NCBI GenBank assembly: GCA_024291935.2
Contig: CM044320.1
Location: forward strand, 36,936,001 to 37,000,000
Length of the DNA: 64,000 nucleotides
Direction: 5' to 3'
From: Okapia johnstoni
Taxonomy: Eukaryota > Chordata > Mammalia > Artiodactyla > Giraffidae
A model generated the notes under the pieces. It worked only from the letters and a program-made list of their open reading frames with translations, made no database searches and had not been told where the DNA came from. Below are positions 1 through 10,215 of the stretch, one piece after another (position 1 is the first letter of the stretch; every line of letters begins with the position of its first letter). The translations under genes and the position numbers were made by a program.

Positions 1-862
1 TATATTGAGGGCAGTGCTTTCACAGCACCATCTCATTGTTTTCCTCTATCTCTTTGCTATGATCACTAAGGAAGGCTTTCTTATCTCTCCATGCTGTTCT
101 TTGGACATCTGCATTCAGTTGGGCATATGTTTCCCTTTCTCCTTTCCTTTCATTTCTCTTCTTTTCTCAACTATTTGTAAGGCCTCCTCAGACAACCAGC
201 TTGCCTTCTTGCGTTTCTTTTTGTTGGGGATGGTTTTGGTCACCACCCTCTGTACAATGTTACGAACCTTTGTCCATATTTCTTCAGGCACTCTAACAGA
301 TCTAGTCCCTTAAATCTATTTGTCACCTCTACTGTATAATCATAAGGGATTTGATTTAGGTCATACTTGAATGGCCCAGTGGTTTTCCCTACTTTCTTCA
401 ATGTAAGTCTGAGTTTTGCAATAAGGAGCTCATGGTCTGAGCCACTGTCAGCTACCGGTCTTCTTTTGTTGACTGTATAGAGCTTCTCCATCTTCGGCTG
501 CAAAGAATATAGTAAATCTGATTTCAGTATTGACCATCTGGTGATGTCCATGCGTATAGTCGTCTCTTGTGTTGTTGGAAGAGGGTATTTGCTATGACCA
601 GTGTGTTCTCTTGGCAAAACTCTGTTAGCCTTTGCCTTGCTTAATTTTATACTCCAAGGCCAAACTTCCCTCTTATTCCAGGTTTCTCTTATCTTCCTAC
701 TTTTGCATTCCAGCACCCTATGTTGAAAAGGACACCTTTCTTTGGTGTTGGTTCTAGGAGGTCTTATAGGTCTTCATAGAATCGTTCAACTTCAGCTTCT
801 TCGGCATTAGTGGTTGGGGCATCGACTTGGATTACTGTGATGTTGAATGTTTTGCCTTGGAA
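1..862 (-). mobile_element. BovB (RTE) LINE fragment, endonuclease region, cut by window edge
   Basis: The minus strand encodes recognisable BovB ORF pieces such as DSGSDHELLIAKLRLTLKKV and LNQIPYDYTVEVTNRFKGLD, between the endonuclease and reverse-transcriptase regions. It is broken by stops and frameshifts. It runs off the left edge of the window. Confidence 0.85.
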
Positions 863-904
863 ACAAACTCAGATAACAAAGATAAAAAAAGGTTGAATAA
901 CAAA

Positions 905-1775
905 TTCCATTTTTTTAATACATATAGGCTACTCAAGATTATCTGTTTCTTAAGTGATCTTTGGTAGTTAATGTCTTTAAGAAACTTATCTACCATCTAA
1001 GATATAGAATTTCTTGCCAAAAAGATAGTCATAATATTCTCTTATTATCCATTTAATGTATGTAATGTCTGTATTTGCATCACCTCTCTCATTCTTATAT
1101 GGCAATTTTTTTTTTTTTTTTTTTCTGTAGTCAATCTGGCTAAAGGTTTATCAATTTTATTGGTTTCTCAAAGGACCACCTTCTGTTTTCACTGATTTTT
1201 TCCTTGTTTTCTGTTTCATTGATTTCTGCTCTGATCTTTATTTTTATTACTATTATTGTTTTTAGGTTTTTAAAGGTTGAAGTATATGTCATTGATTTGA
1301 GATCTTTTTTTCCCTAACAGAGGTGTTCAATGCAATTAATTTTTTTTAAGAGCTGCTTTTGATGTATCCCACAAATATTGATATGCTTTACTTTCATTCA
1401 GTTCAAAATACTTTCTGTTTTCAGTTTTGATTCATTTTTTGACCCTTGTGGCCAAAGAACATACTTCACATGACTTCAGTCTTTTTAAATTTGACATGTT
1501 TTATTGACCTGAATGTGGTCAATCTTGGTAAGTGTTCTTTGTGTACTTGAAAAGAATTTGTATTCTGGTGTTGTTGGACATTCTAATAACATCACTTAGG
1601 TCAAGTTGGTTGGTACTGTTGTGCAAGTCCTCTGTGTTTCTATTGATTTCCCATTTCTTTATCAATTATTGAGAAAGGAGAGCTTTATCTTACTGTAACT
1701 GAGACTTTGTCTATTTCTTATTGAGTCCATTGTTTTTGTGTCCAGGCATTTTGAAGTTCTGCTGGTTTTGAACAG
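905..1775 (-). mobile_element. L1 LINE fragment (ORF2 region), antisense
   Basis: AT-rich sequence with typical antisense L1 ORF2 phrases (the stretch about rules of fills and joins around 1130-1440). It is decayed with no usable ORF. It abuts the BovB piece and fades out near 1775. Confidence 0.7.
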
Positions 1776-2445
1776 GATGTAAGTGGGAAATCAAGGAAGA
1801 GTTTTGGGGCACTTAACACAAGTAGATAGGTGGTATGAGTAGTAGGTAGATAGTATGGGTAGGTAACATAAATAAATAATAACATAAAAGGTTATGTTAT
1901 TTTGAGTATAAGGAACATCTGGCCCACATGTTGGCTCTGACTAGAGTGATTTATTTATAGATTACTCTGCTCAGAGAGTAATTGCTCCATCTAGGTTACA
2001 GTATCTATTTTAATCAAAGTAAAGCACATATCAGGATAAAGAACCAAAAGAATTATCAAAAATATTAGGTTGAGTCATATGGAGTTGACATTTGTCTTTG
2101 ACCTACAAAAATGTAATTTCTCACAAAGCAAGGATGTTTGTTAATTATAGTATTGTTCAGAATAGTGAAACACTTAGAGTAATCTAAATGTCAAACAGTA
2201 AATCATGTCACAATACTGGAAAATTAAAATTAAAGTTTTGAGAGATTATTTAATAACTCACTCCCTTTGTGTCCTCATCCAATTTTACAACATTAAATTC
2301 CATCTATACATGCCAGCAACTCCCAAATGCATATCAGAAGTCCAATAGCTCAGAAGATCCAGACTCAGACATTCAATTTCCTGTTCACCATTTTCACTTG
2401 GATGTCTAGTCAATATCTGAAATTTAACATGTCTAAAACTGAACT
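1776..2445. other. No gene seen; AT-rich sequence, part of an old repeat near its end
   Basis: 1776-2250 shows nothing recognisable. From about 2255 an old mammalian interspersed repeat begins. It continues as 2654-2735 and 3083-3210, having been split by the L1 and NDUFA3 insertions. A related piece of the same family appears at 6290-6450. Confidence 0.5.
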
Positions 2446-2460
2446 CCTGATCTGTCTTTA

Positions 2461-2638
2461 TTTTTTTTTATTTTTATTTTTTTTGCATTTGAACTTTTAT
2501 TTTTGCAAGTTTTTTTTTTAATAAATTTATTCATTTTAGTTGGGGGCTAATTACTTTACAATATTGTAGTGGTTTTTGCCATACATTGACATGAATCAGC
2601 CATGGATTTACATGTATTCCCCATCCTGAACCCCCCTC
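2461..2638 (-). mobile_element. 5'-truncated ruminant L1 3' end with 15-bp TSD
   Basis: It starts with a poly(T)-rich head (antisense poly(A)) and holds the common ruminant L1 3' terminus, ending in a C-rich block. CCTGATCTGTCTTTA occurs at 2446-2460 and again at 2639-2653, a perfect 15-bp target-site duplication. Confidence 0.85.
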
Positions 2639-2745
2639 CCTGATCTGTCTTTAAGTCCTGTTCTCCCCACATCCTTACTCATCTCAGTTAGTAGAAATTC
2701 TAGCCTCTCCTTTCCCATTTGTTCAGGTCAAAATCCTTGGAGTCA

Positions 2746-3075
2746 GTTTTGTTTTTGTTTTTCACATTTTTATTGGGGGCCACCGGGGAGGGGGCCTGTT
2801 CCTGTCAACAGAGGAGCTCACAGTTCTTCAGCCATTTCAGCCATTCCAAGGCTCTGAGGGTCTGGGGGTGGCTAGGATGTTGGGCATGTTCCCATCGTCT
2901 TGAGAGAGTACTGGGTAGGTAGGTGTAGGGTGTGGCCTGGTTGATCATGATGGTGTACTTACTGTGTGAGCTCAGTGTGGGCAGAATTAGAGTGAGGCCT
3001 CTGGTGGTGAAAGATGTCACCAGCCTGACATTCTTGGGGAAGGTGACAATTCTAGTGGCTCTCCTGGTTTCCCCT
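2746..3075 (-). pseudogene. NDUFA3: NDUFA3 processed pseudogene
   Basis: The minus strand translates in one frame to RLVTSFTTRGLTLILPTL, SSHSKYTIMINQATPYTY, then, after a frameshift, to residues like SRDDGNMP...HPQ. This matches NDUFA3, a small (about 84 aa) single-pass accessory subunit of mitochondrial complex I. There are no introns. A 3'UTR-like tail follows, then AATAAA (near 2773) and an A-rich end. The N-terminal part is shortened: codons corresponding to the WAKEP region are missing. Flanking GGAGTCA at 2739-2745 and 3076-3082 looks like the target-site duplication. Insertion was into an older repeat. It is dead: lost start context, deletion and frameshift. Confidence 0.75.
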
Positions 3076-3209
3076 GGAGTCATTTTTGACTCTTCCTCAT
3101 CCTCCATATTCAATCCATCAGGAAACTTTCTGACTTTAGCTTCAAAATATACCCATACCCAATGCTTTTCACCATTGCTACCCCTGAGGTCTTCTTTCCC
3201 TTACATTGC

Positions 3210-3651
3210 AAAAGCCTCCTGACCTTATTATAATAACTGCAGTTAGTCAATATTTTAAAGAGCAGTGATGAAAATTGTATACATCTGGACTAAGTTCAAA
3301 TGAACATGGCAGACAGTGTCAGCTCTAAATCATTACCTCATAAAGTTTGGAGACATTTGCTCACTATCTTATCTTCTGCATTTTCCTACTCCCCTCCTTC
3401 ATTTCCTCCTTAACTGAATATAAGGAACTAAACTGTTTGGAGCAGTTATCAATTTATTGGCCCATAGCAATAAAAATCTTGCTCTGCAACAATGGAGCTA
3501 GACTTTCTTGTAAACATTTCTCCTTTGATAGGTGGCACAGTGTTAATCTTCGTTAATAGAATGCACTGGAGAGGCACTGGAGGAGGGAGCTTCTCTTCCA
3601 GGTTCTGCTGTGCTCCCCTCTGTGGGCTCCTCCAGTGTGCAGCTCCTAGCT
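3210..3651. other. No gene seen
   Basis: Mixed-composition sequence with no recognisable ORF, tRNA or clear repeat. The G-rich part 3560-3651 continues after the SINE at 3859-4200 as one unassigned older unit, possibly LTR-like. Confidence 0.4.
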
Positions 3652-3858
3652 CTTGTGGAAAGTGAAAGTGAAAATCGCTCTGTCGTGTCTGACTTTTTGC
3701 AACCCCATGGACTATATGGTCCATGGAATTCTCCAGGCCAGAATACTGGAGTGGGAAGCCTTTCCCTTCTCCAGGGGATCTTCCCAACCCAGGGATTGAA
3801 CCCAGGTCTCCTGCACCGCAGGTGGATTCTTTACCAGCTGAGCCACAAGGGAAGCCCT
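3652..3858 (-). mobile_element. Bov-tA SINE, antisense
   Basis: Contains the ART2A core in antisense (CTCTGTCGTGTCTGACTTTT, then the CCATGG block) and the tRNA-derived head at the right end (CTTTACCAGCTGAGCCACAA). The short repeat CTTGTGG flanks both ends as a likely target-site duplication. Confidence 0.92.
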
Positions 3859-4286
3859 TGTGGTCTCAGAGGCTGACCTCTCGTGGTAGGGAGGCTTGGG
3901 GGGCTCTGTAGTGAGCTTTACTGGTATCACACCTGTCCATGCGGGGCTTCCCTGGCACCTCCTTCTCCAGTGGGTTCCCAGCAAGTTCTGGGCTATGCCA
4001 GCTCTCCATGGATGTTTCTCTGGCACCTGACAGCAGATTCCAAACAAGTGGCACTGGTGCAGCATCTCTATTAACTTCTCTGCCATCCAGTGGGCCATGG
4101 CTGTGCCCTCTCTAATAGAGTCTGATTCTCAGCCTAAGTGGGAGGGGGCCCTTTTAGGTTTACCTTACCTCAGCCCTAGAGTTAGTAGCTGCTCCCTATA
4201 TATGCAATTTTTGTATTCTTTAGAGTTCTTTTTATTGCTTAGTAGCAAATCCTTCATCATTCTAGTTTCTTATTATAGTAGTCTGT
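3859..4286. other. Unassigned older repeat-like sequence, no gene
   Basis: GC-moderate sequence with pyrimidine-rich stretches and a TATATATG near 4196. ORFs here are short and have no recognisable homology. I could not assign a family. Confidence 0.35.
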
Positions 4287-4696
4287 GATGGTTAATTTTA
4301 TGCATCAACTTAGCTGGGCCATGGTGCCCAGATATTTAATCAGACATTATTCTGGAAGTTTCTGTGATGGTGTTCTTCAGATGAGATAAACATTTACATT
4401 GGTGGACTTTGAGTAAAGCAGATTAGCCTCCATAACGTATCCAATCTGTTGAAGGCCTTAATTCAGCATAGACTGACCTCGTTTGAGCAGGAAGAAATTC
4501 TGCCAGTCAGCGATCTTTGAACTTGAACTACAGTTCTTTCCTTGGGTCTCCAGTCCACCAGCCTAACCTGCAGATTTTGGATTTACTGTGGCTCCACAAC
4601 TGTGTCAGTTGATTTCTTAAAATAAATCTCTCTATATACATATACATACACACACACATCTGTATACATCCTTAGCTCTGTTTCTCTGGATAATTC
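4287..4696 (+). repeat. Old mammal-wide interspersed repeat, split by a later insertion
   Basis: Familiar old-repeat sequence (GTGATGGTTAATTTTATGC at the start, AAAATAAATCTCTCTATATA near the end), family not assigned with certainty. It is interrupted at 4696 by the composite element and resumes at 6207. A short CA/TA-rich stretch lies at 4633-4665. Confidence 0.6.
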
Positions 4697-5299
4697 TTTT
4701 TCTTTTTTTTAATAAAGGCATTTAGTTTATTTTTCAAAAAATATTTTTGCTAGAAGGTTTGAGTGATCACAATCTTTAAATATTTTCTGACCAAAAGGTA
4801 CCATTTAAGTGGACAGCTTGTCTAGATCTGCTTTTGTTAACACCCAAATACAATTAGCACATCTGATGGTATTCCCTAGGTCTTATTAAATTATCTGCAG
4901 GCCAGGAGGCAGAGCCTAGCACATAACAAAGTATGTGCTTTATAACTGCTGATTAGTTCAGTTTCATAACAATTAAGCAGAGCAGGTAGTCAGTATATCT
5001 AATTCACACTATTAACACACTGGTTCTTGCCTGAAGGGTATGATCATTGCAGAGCTCCCAGTTATTCCTTCCAACCCAGGAAGTAGTAAACCACAACTGC
5101 AGAGAAAGGGGGCGGCTCTACTTAGGCTAGTGCTGGCGATATCTCAGGTCTGTTCCTTTGTTCCAACTATGAATTCAAAGTGACCAGTGTTAATTATAAA
5201 TTCAATGATACGTAGAAATTAAAATGCAAAGCCAAAAAAAAGAGCAGCTGCTTCTCCCTTTCTTAAGAGAAGATTGGTTTTCTATGATTGAAAGAACTA

Positions 5300-5429
5300 A
5301 AAGTGAAAGTGAAGTTGCTCAGTCGTGTCCAACTCTTCGCGACCCCATGGACAGTAGCCTACCAGGCTTCTCCGTCCATGGGATTTTCCAGGCAGGAGTA
5401 CTGGAGTGGGCTGCCATTTCCTTCTCCAG
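5300..5429 (-). mobile_element. Truncated Bov-tA/ART2A SINE inside the composite insertion
   Basis: ART2A core in antisense, from GTGAAAGTGAAGTTGCTCAG to CCATTTCCTTCTCC. The tRNA-like head expected to follow is absent: the sequence passes directly into the (TTCAG)n BovB tail at 5430. No separate target-site duplication is visible at that junction. Confidence 0.85.
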
Positions 5430-6192
5430 TTCAGTTCAGTTCAGTCACTCAGTCGTGTCCGACTCTTTGCGACCCCATGAATTGCAGCACGCCAGGCCTC
5501 TCTGTCCATCACCAACTCCCGAAGTCTACCCAAACCCATGTCCATCGAGTCGGTGATGCCATCCAACCATCTCATCCTCTGTCGTCCCCTTCTCCTCCCG
5601 CCCCCAATCCTACCCAGCATTAGGGTCTTTTCCAATGAGTCAACCCTTCGCATGAGGTGGCCAAAGTATTGGAGTTTCAGCTTCAACATCAGTCCTTCCA
5701 ATGAACACCCAGGATTGATCTCTTTTAGGATGGATTGATTGGATCTCCTTGCAGTCCAAGGGACCCTCAAGAGTCTTCTCCAACACCACAGTTCAAAAGC
5801 ATCAATTCTACGGTGCTCAGCTTTCTTCACCGTCCAACTCTCACATCCATACATGACCACTGGAAAAACCATAGCCTTGACTAGACGAACTTTTGTTGGC
5901 AAAGTAATGTCTCTGCTTTTAAATATGCTATCTAGGTTGGCCATAACCTTCCTTCCAAGGAGTAAGTGTCTTTTAATTTCATGGCTGCAATCACCATCTG
6001 CAGTGATTTTGGAGCCCCCCAAAATAAAGTCTGACATTGTTTCCACTGTTTCCCCATCTATTTCCCATGAAGTGATGGGACCAGATGCCATGATCTTAGT
6101 TTTCCGAACGTTGAGCTTTAAGCCAACTTTTTCACTCTCCTCTTTCACCTTCATCAAGAGCCTCTTTAGTTCTTCTTCACTTTCTGCCACCA
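5430..6192 (-). mobile_element. BovB LINE 3' portion with an open 255-codon RT-C-terminal frame
   Basis: Starts at the BovB 3' tail (TTCAG repeats at 5430-5444). On the minus strand it keeps an uninterrupted frame 6208-5441 covering the C-terminal part of the reverse-transcriptase [49 protein letters not shown] and [12 protein letters not shown]. The catalytic YADD region is not included, so it cannot be active. Compared with other copies here it is well preserved and probably young. Confidence 0.9.
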
Positions 6193-6206
6193 TCTCTGGA
6201 TAATTC

Positions 6207-6563
6207 AAACAGTCCTAAACATTAAACTACTTCTTTTCAGATTGCTATGTGGTTTCTGTCTCTTGATTTGGATCCTGACAAATACACCATTATTTTCCTC
6301 TGAACTCCGAATCTATATGTGCAACTATCCAACATCTTTACTTGGATGTCTAACAGGCATGCCAAACTTACAGCCAAAAGTAAACTCTTGATGTTCCTCC
6401 TGCAAACTTGTTTCTCTTATGCTTTTTCCCATCTCAGCTAAAGACAACTCCATTTTCAGTGAGGCTTTCCCTGGCTAAACCAATTCACAATTGCAATCCA
6501 TATTTAAGCAGCCCTAACCATACTTTCAATCCTTCTTCTTTGCTTTATTACTGTTATCCAATT
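6207..6563. other. Continuation of older repeats, no gene
   Basis: 6207-6285 is the right half of the repeat begun at 4287. 6290-6450 belongs to the same old family as 2255-2445 (shared phrase ACTTGGATGTCTA). The remainder to 6563 is unassigned. Confidence 0.45.
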
Positions 6564-6575
6564 ACTATATGTATT

Positions 6576-6785
6576 GGGCTTCCCAGGTGGCTCAGTTGGT
6601 AAAGGATCTGCCTGCCAATGCAGGAGATGTGGGTTTGGTCCCTGGGTCAGGAATATTCCCTGGAAAAAGAAATGGCAACCCACTCCAGTATTCTTGCCTG
6701 GAAAATTCCATGGAGAGAGGAGCCTGGTGGGCTACAGTCCATGGGGTCACAAAAGTGTTGGACATGACTTAGCGACTAAACAACA
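6576..6785 (+). mobile_element. Bov-tA SINE with 12-bp TSD
   Basis: tRNA-derived head (GGCTTCCCAGGTGGCTCAGT) followed by the ART2A body and an AAACAACAAC tail. ACTATATGTATT occurs at 6564-6575 and 6786-6797, a perfect target-site duplication. Confidence 0.95.
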
Positions 6786-6797
6786 ACTATATGTATT

Positions 6798-7168
6798 ACT
6801 TGTCATGTTTATTAGGTAATTGCTCCATTAGAATAAATTCCATAAAAGCAGGAATTTGATGTGTTTGTTTAAACTGCTGTATGGTCATAACCTAAAGTAA
6901 TGCTTAACGTGAATAATCAATGCCTCTCTGCCTTTCATTTTTACTAAGGACTACAGTGCTAGTTATTTTTGAATGTCTTGTTTAAGAAATACTACCCTTT
7001 CCCAAATTCATAAATACATTCTACATTTTCTTTCAAAAATTGTTTTTCTGTTTATGCTTAGATTGTTAAGCTAAGAATTGATTTTTCTGTATGGTGTGAG
7101 ATAGGGTTCACACTTTTTTTTCTTTTTACGGCTTCTGGATAACCAGTTGCCCAGCAGATTATATTTCT

Positions 7169-7170
<2 letters not shown>
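6798..7170. other. No gene seen; AT-rich unique sequence
   Basis: No recognisable ORF, RNA gene or repeat apart from T-rich runs near 7113-7128. Confidence 0.5.

Positions 7171-7259
<89 letters not shown>
7171..7259 (+). repeat. (TG)n microsatellite, about 44 units
   Basis: An uninterrupted TG dinucleotide run of about 89 bases directly abuts the truncated SINE at 7260. This is the common ruminant arrangement in which the SINE tail seeds a CA/TG tract. Length polymorphism is expected. The Cys-Val and His-Thr ORFs read across it are artefacts. Confidence 0.97.
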
Positions 7260-7262
<3 letters not shown>

Positions 7263-7414
7263 TGCTCCGTGAATTCTTCAGGCAAGAATCCTAGAGCAGG
7301 TTGCCATTTCCTACTTCAGGAGATCTTCCCGACCCAGGGATTGAACCCACACCTACAGTTGTGCCTCTTGCACTGGCAGGGGGATTCTTTACCACTGTGC
7401 CATCTGGGAAGCTT
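7260..7414 (-). mobile_element. Bov-tA SINE, antisense, truncated
   Basis: Antisense second half of Bov-tA, from GTGCTCCGTGAATTCTTCAG to the tRNA-like head near 7388-7410. A TATTTCTA motif lies before the TG tract (7162-7169) and after the SINE (7415-7424), suggesting that tract and SINE inserted as one unit. Confidence 0.85.
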
Positions 7415-9805
7415 GTATTTCTACTACATAATGGTTTCATGTAGCTTTATCTCTCATCATGGTTTTATTGCTCTACTTTCTGGAGTAACTGGCCCTGTGC
7501 ACTACTCAGTATTAAGGTTCTACAATAATGAAGCAAAACAAAGTATCAACCCCACAGTTTTATTTGTAAAGAACAAAGCATGAAAAGTCGTATTTAAATG
7601 TACTCCAAAACCTGAAAAACCCACATCAGTTTCTCTGATACATATGATAAAGTGCTTGATATCACAATACTTTTTAAATTTTAATTATGTTCAGATGAGA
7701 AAAAAATCCAGTTCTGATGCATTTTGTTAAAAATACGAAGAAAAAAATATAATTTAAATGCAGAAATGCTTATTAAAAAAAAAAAACAGGATACATTTAT
7801 ACATGGTTCAAGTGTAACACAGAGAATTCTTTCTATATGTTTAACACCCTCATTTGATTGACAACAAGAACTCTCACCATACCTCTCTACTGTTAACAAG
7901 ATCTGTCTGGTGTTTGGAATAAAGACTGGGCCACACACAAATAAATTCAGGTAAATGTGTCAAGCATAATTCCCTCCCACATAACCCAAGGATACCCTGG
8001 ATTCATTCAAATGAGGAGAATGTTTTTGATGATTTTTTTTCACTCTTATATTAATTGCTTAGTGTGATACCTTTCTGGATCCAATTTTTATTTTGTCATT
8101 GAGAGGACAATCAGGTCTGCTAAGATCTGAAAGGATGAGGTTCTCCTTGGATTATTCTGATCACACTCCATCGGTACCCTCTTCAAAAAGCTTGGAAATC
8201 AGTTTGATTCAAGAGTTTTATAAATGGATTTTAATAGGAATAAGAGACCTAGTAGTTTATTATTTGTTTCTCCTTTTACACTAAAAGGTAATATAACAAA
8301 TACTTATATAAGAAACACAGAATTAAAATGACATGGATGACGTGGAAATAGAATTCACTTTATAAAAGTAGAGAAGATCTCAAGACTCCATTCTCAATCA
8401 ATGAAGGTGTATTAATACTGAAATATAAATAGCTACGGTTCAGATTGTCCTTCCAAATGGTGAAAAAGATAGACTAGTTTCTATAAACCTCACAAAGAAA
8501 ATACTCAACAGTTCTCAAAATGAAAATCTACTGAAAAATCATAATTCTTAGCAGAAAGAAACTTTTACAATTAACAGCTACACTCCCAATGCTGTCAAAT
8601 AAATATTTCCCTGGGCAATCTGAGGTCCCTGTCTGTTGCCTCATGTTTCAAAGTATCTCAGAGGGGTCAGCATTTATTATACACAAACTCATGTATAGTC
8701 TCCATTCCTCTTTTACTTCCATTGACATACAACAGTGCTTTATTGCCAAAAAAGGAAATATAAGCAATTCAGTATTTCCCTTGTATATTCATACAGTGTG
8801 ACAGAAGTTCATTAAAATGATTTCTTAAAAAGCCATGTTAAAGTAAATACCACAGGGTTACAAAAGGTACAAATTGTATGAAATATTTAAAATAAAATTT
8901 AGAGGGAAATCATAAATTTTGCAAGCTTTCGGTTTCTTCTATCAAATTCTTGCCACAGTGGGAAAGAGGAAGGGAAGGTTGGGAGGCCTTCCTTTTGATC
9001 TCAGTAGCCTCATTTTCTCCACTGAGAACCCAACTTGATACTACTCCACACTGAGCCTCAGTCATTTTAAGGTGCAGATGAGCCCCCAAACAGAACACAG
9101 CTTCAGGGTCTCACACATAATACCAACACTGGTCTAATGCCACTATATCAAAAAGGTTATTATTAGGAGTTTCAGAACATTTGAAAAACACGTGGAAGGT
9201 AAGTATTTCAAAAGCTAACATTTTTGGCAATTTAATTTTAAAATAATTTCTTCTTAAGCTATTTTGTGAAAATACTAATCATGACTCCAGGCACAACTTT
9301 TAATTTATTTTGAAGAAAAAAGTCAAATTTGATTTTTGTATACTTTAACTCTGAAGTACGATGATATAGCAATATACTAATTTATTAACAGCAAAAAGTA
9401 TACCTCTGAATGACTTTCCGAAGTCAGGTCTGAAGGCTATGTACACTTATATGTACATTTATTCTAAGAATTCTGCTGCTGTCCTGCTCAAAATACTTTG
9501 ATACTCAAAGACAGTTATAAGCCATATAAGAATTGTCTTAACTTCTTTAGAACTGTATTTCTTACATGACCCCAAACTCTGCTTAAGTATCCTTTTCATT
9601 CATCAACTTGGATTCTAAGAACTTTTTGTTTCCAAATATTAAATTTCTTCTGAAAAGCCACCATGACCCATCACTAGAAATTTTCAAAAGGATAGATAAT
9701 AGAAAATGGGATGAAACTTTAGGTCAAACTCTTGGGGGATATTACTTTCTAAAGTAATGGTTTTACTCACATGTCTGAAATCCAGTTTTGCTCCTAGTTT
9801 TGTTT

Positions 9806-9916
9806 CTGGCTGTGCCATAAGGCTTGTGAGATTTTAGTTCCCTGACCAGGGATCAAACCCAGGTCCTCAGCAGTAAAAGTGTGGAATCCTAACCACTGGA
9901 CTGCCAGGGAATTCCT
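9806..9916 (-). mobile_element. CHR-type tRNA-derived SINE, antisense
   Basis: Contains GTTCCCTGACCAGGGATCAA and AATCCTAACCACTGGACTGC, the antisense box-B/box-A-like sequences of cetartiodactyl CHR SINEs. It lies inside the presumed DENND5B 3'UTR. Confidence 0.85.
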
Positions 9917-10084
9917 GCTGCTACTTTTTATAACAGGTGTAATTTTCTATAACTTAAGGACAATTTGTTAAAATGAATATTAATCCCTTTAAATTATCAC
10001 TACCTGTATAGGTGGATGAATTAAGATCCAAGGGTAGAAAGACTATTACTAATATGAATGCCTTGAAGGCCAGTCTCATGTAGC

Positions 10085-10215
10085 CTGGTATAATTAAAAA
10101 AAAACATGAATTCTACACCCTGTGTTGTCACTGACCAGGTGTGCAGCTAAGTATTTAATCTCTCTGATCCGTAAGTATTCCCATCTGTAAGATGAGAAGG
10201 CTAGATGAGATGACT
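10085..10215 (+). mobile_element. MIR-like SINE remnant
   Basis: Diverged match to MIR (a block like TAATCTCTCTGATCCGTAAG followed by CCCATCTGTAAGATGAGAAG) within the presumed 3'UTR. Confidence 0.5.

Larger units (their letters stand above)
4697..6192 (-). mobile_element. Composite retro-insertion: BovB + truncated SINE + about 600 bp other sequence, one TSD
   Basis: TCTCTGGATAATTC occurs at 4683-4696 and 6193-6206, a perfect 14-bp target-site duplication around the whole unit. On the minus strand the unit reads truncated BovB (6192 to 5430), then a truncated Bov-tA/ART2A (5429 to 5300), then about 600 bases of unassigned sequence, then AATAAA (near 4728), and an A-rich tail ending at 4697. 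That is the form of an L1-type processed retrocopy of a chimeric RNA, 5'-truncated inside BovB. Confidence 0.8.

Noticed and set aside
5441..6208. 255-codon open frame with RT-like sequence as a host gene
   Set aside because: It is the C-terminal part of the BovB ORF within a retro-insertion. The catalytic YADD region is missing, and it lies inside a TSD-bounded element.
7058..7583. Cys-Val and His-Thr repeat ORFs across the TG tract
   Set aside because: Pure translation of a dinucleotide microsatellite plus SINE sequence.
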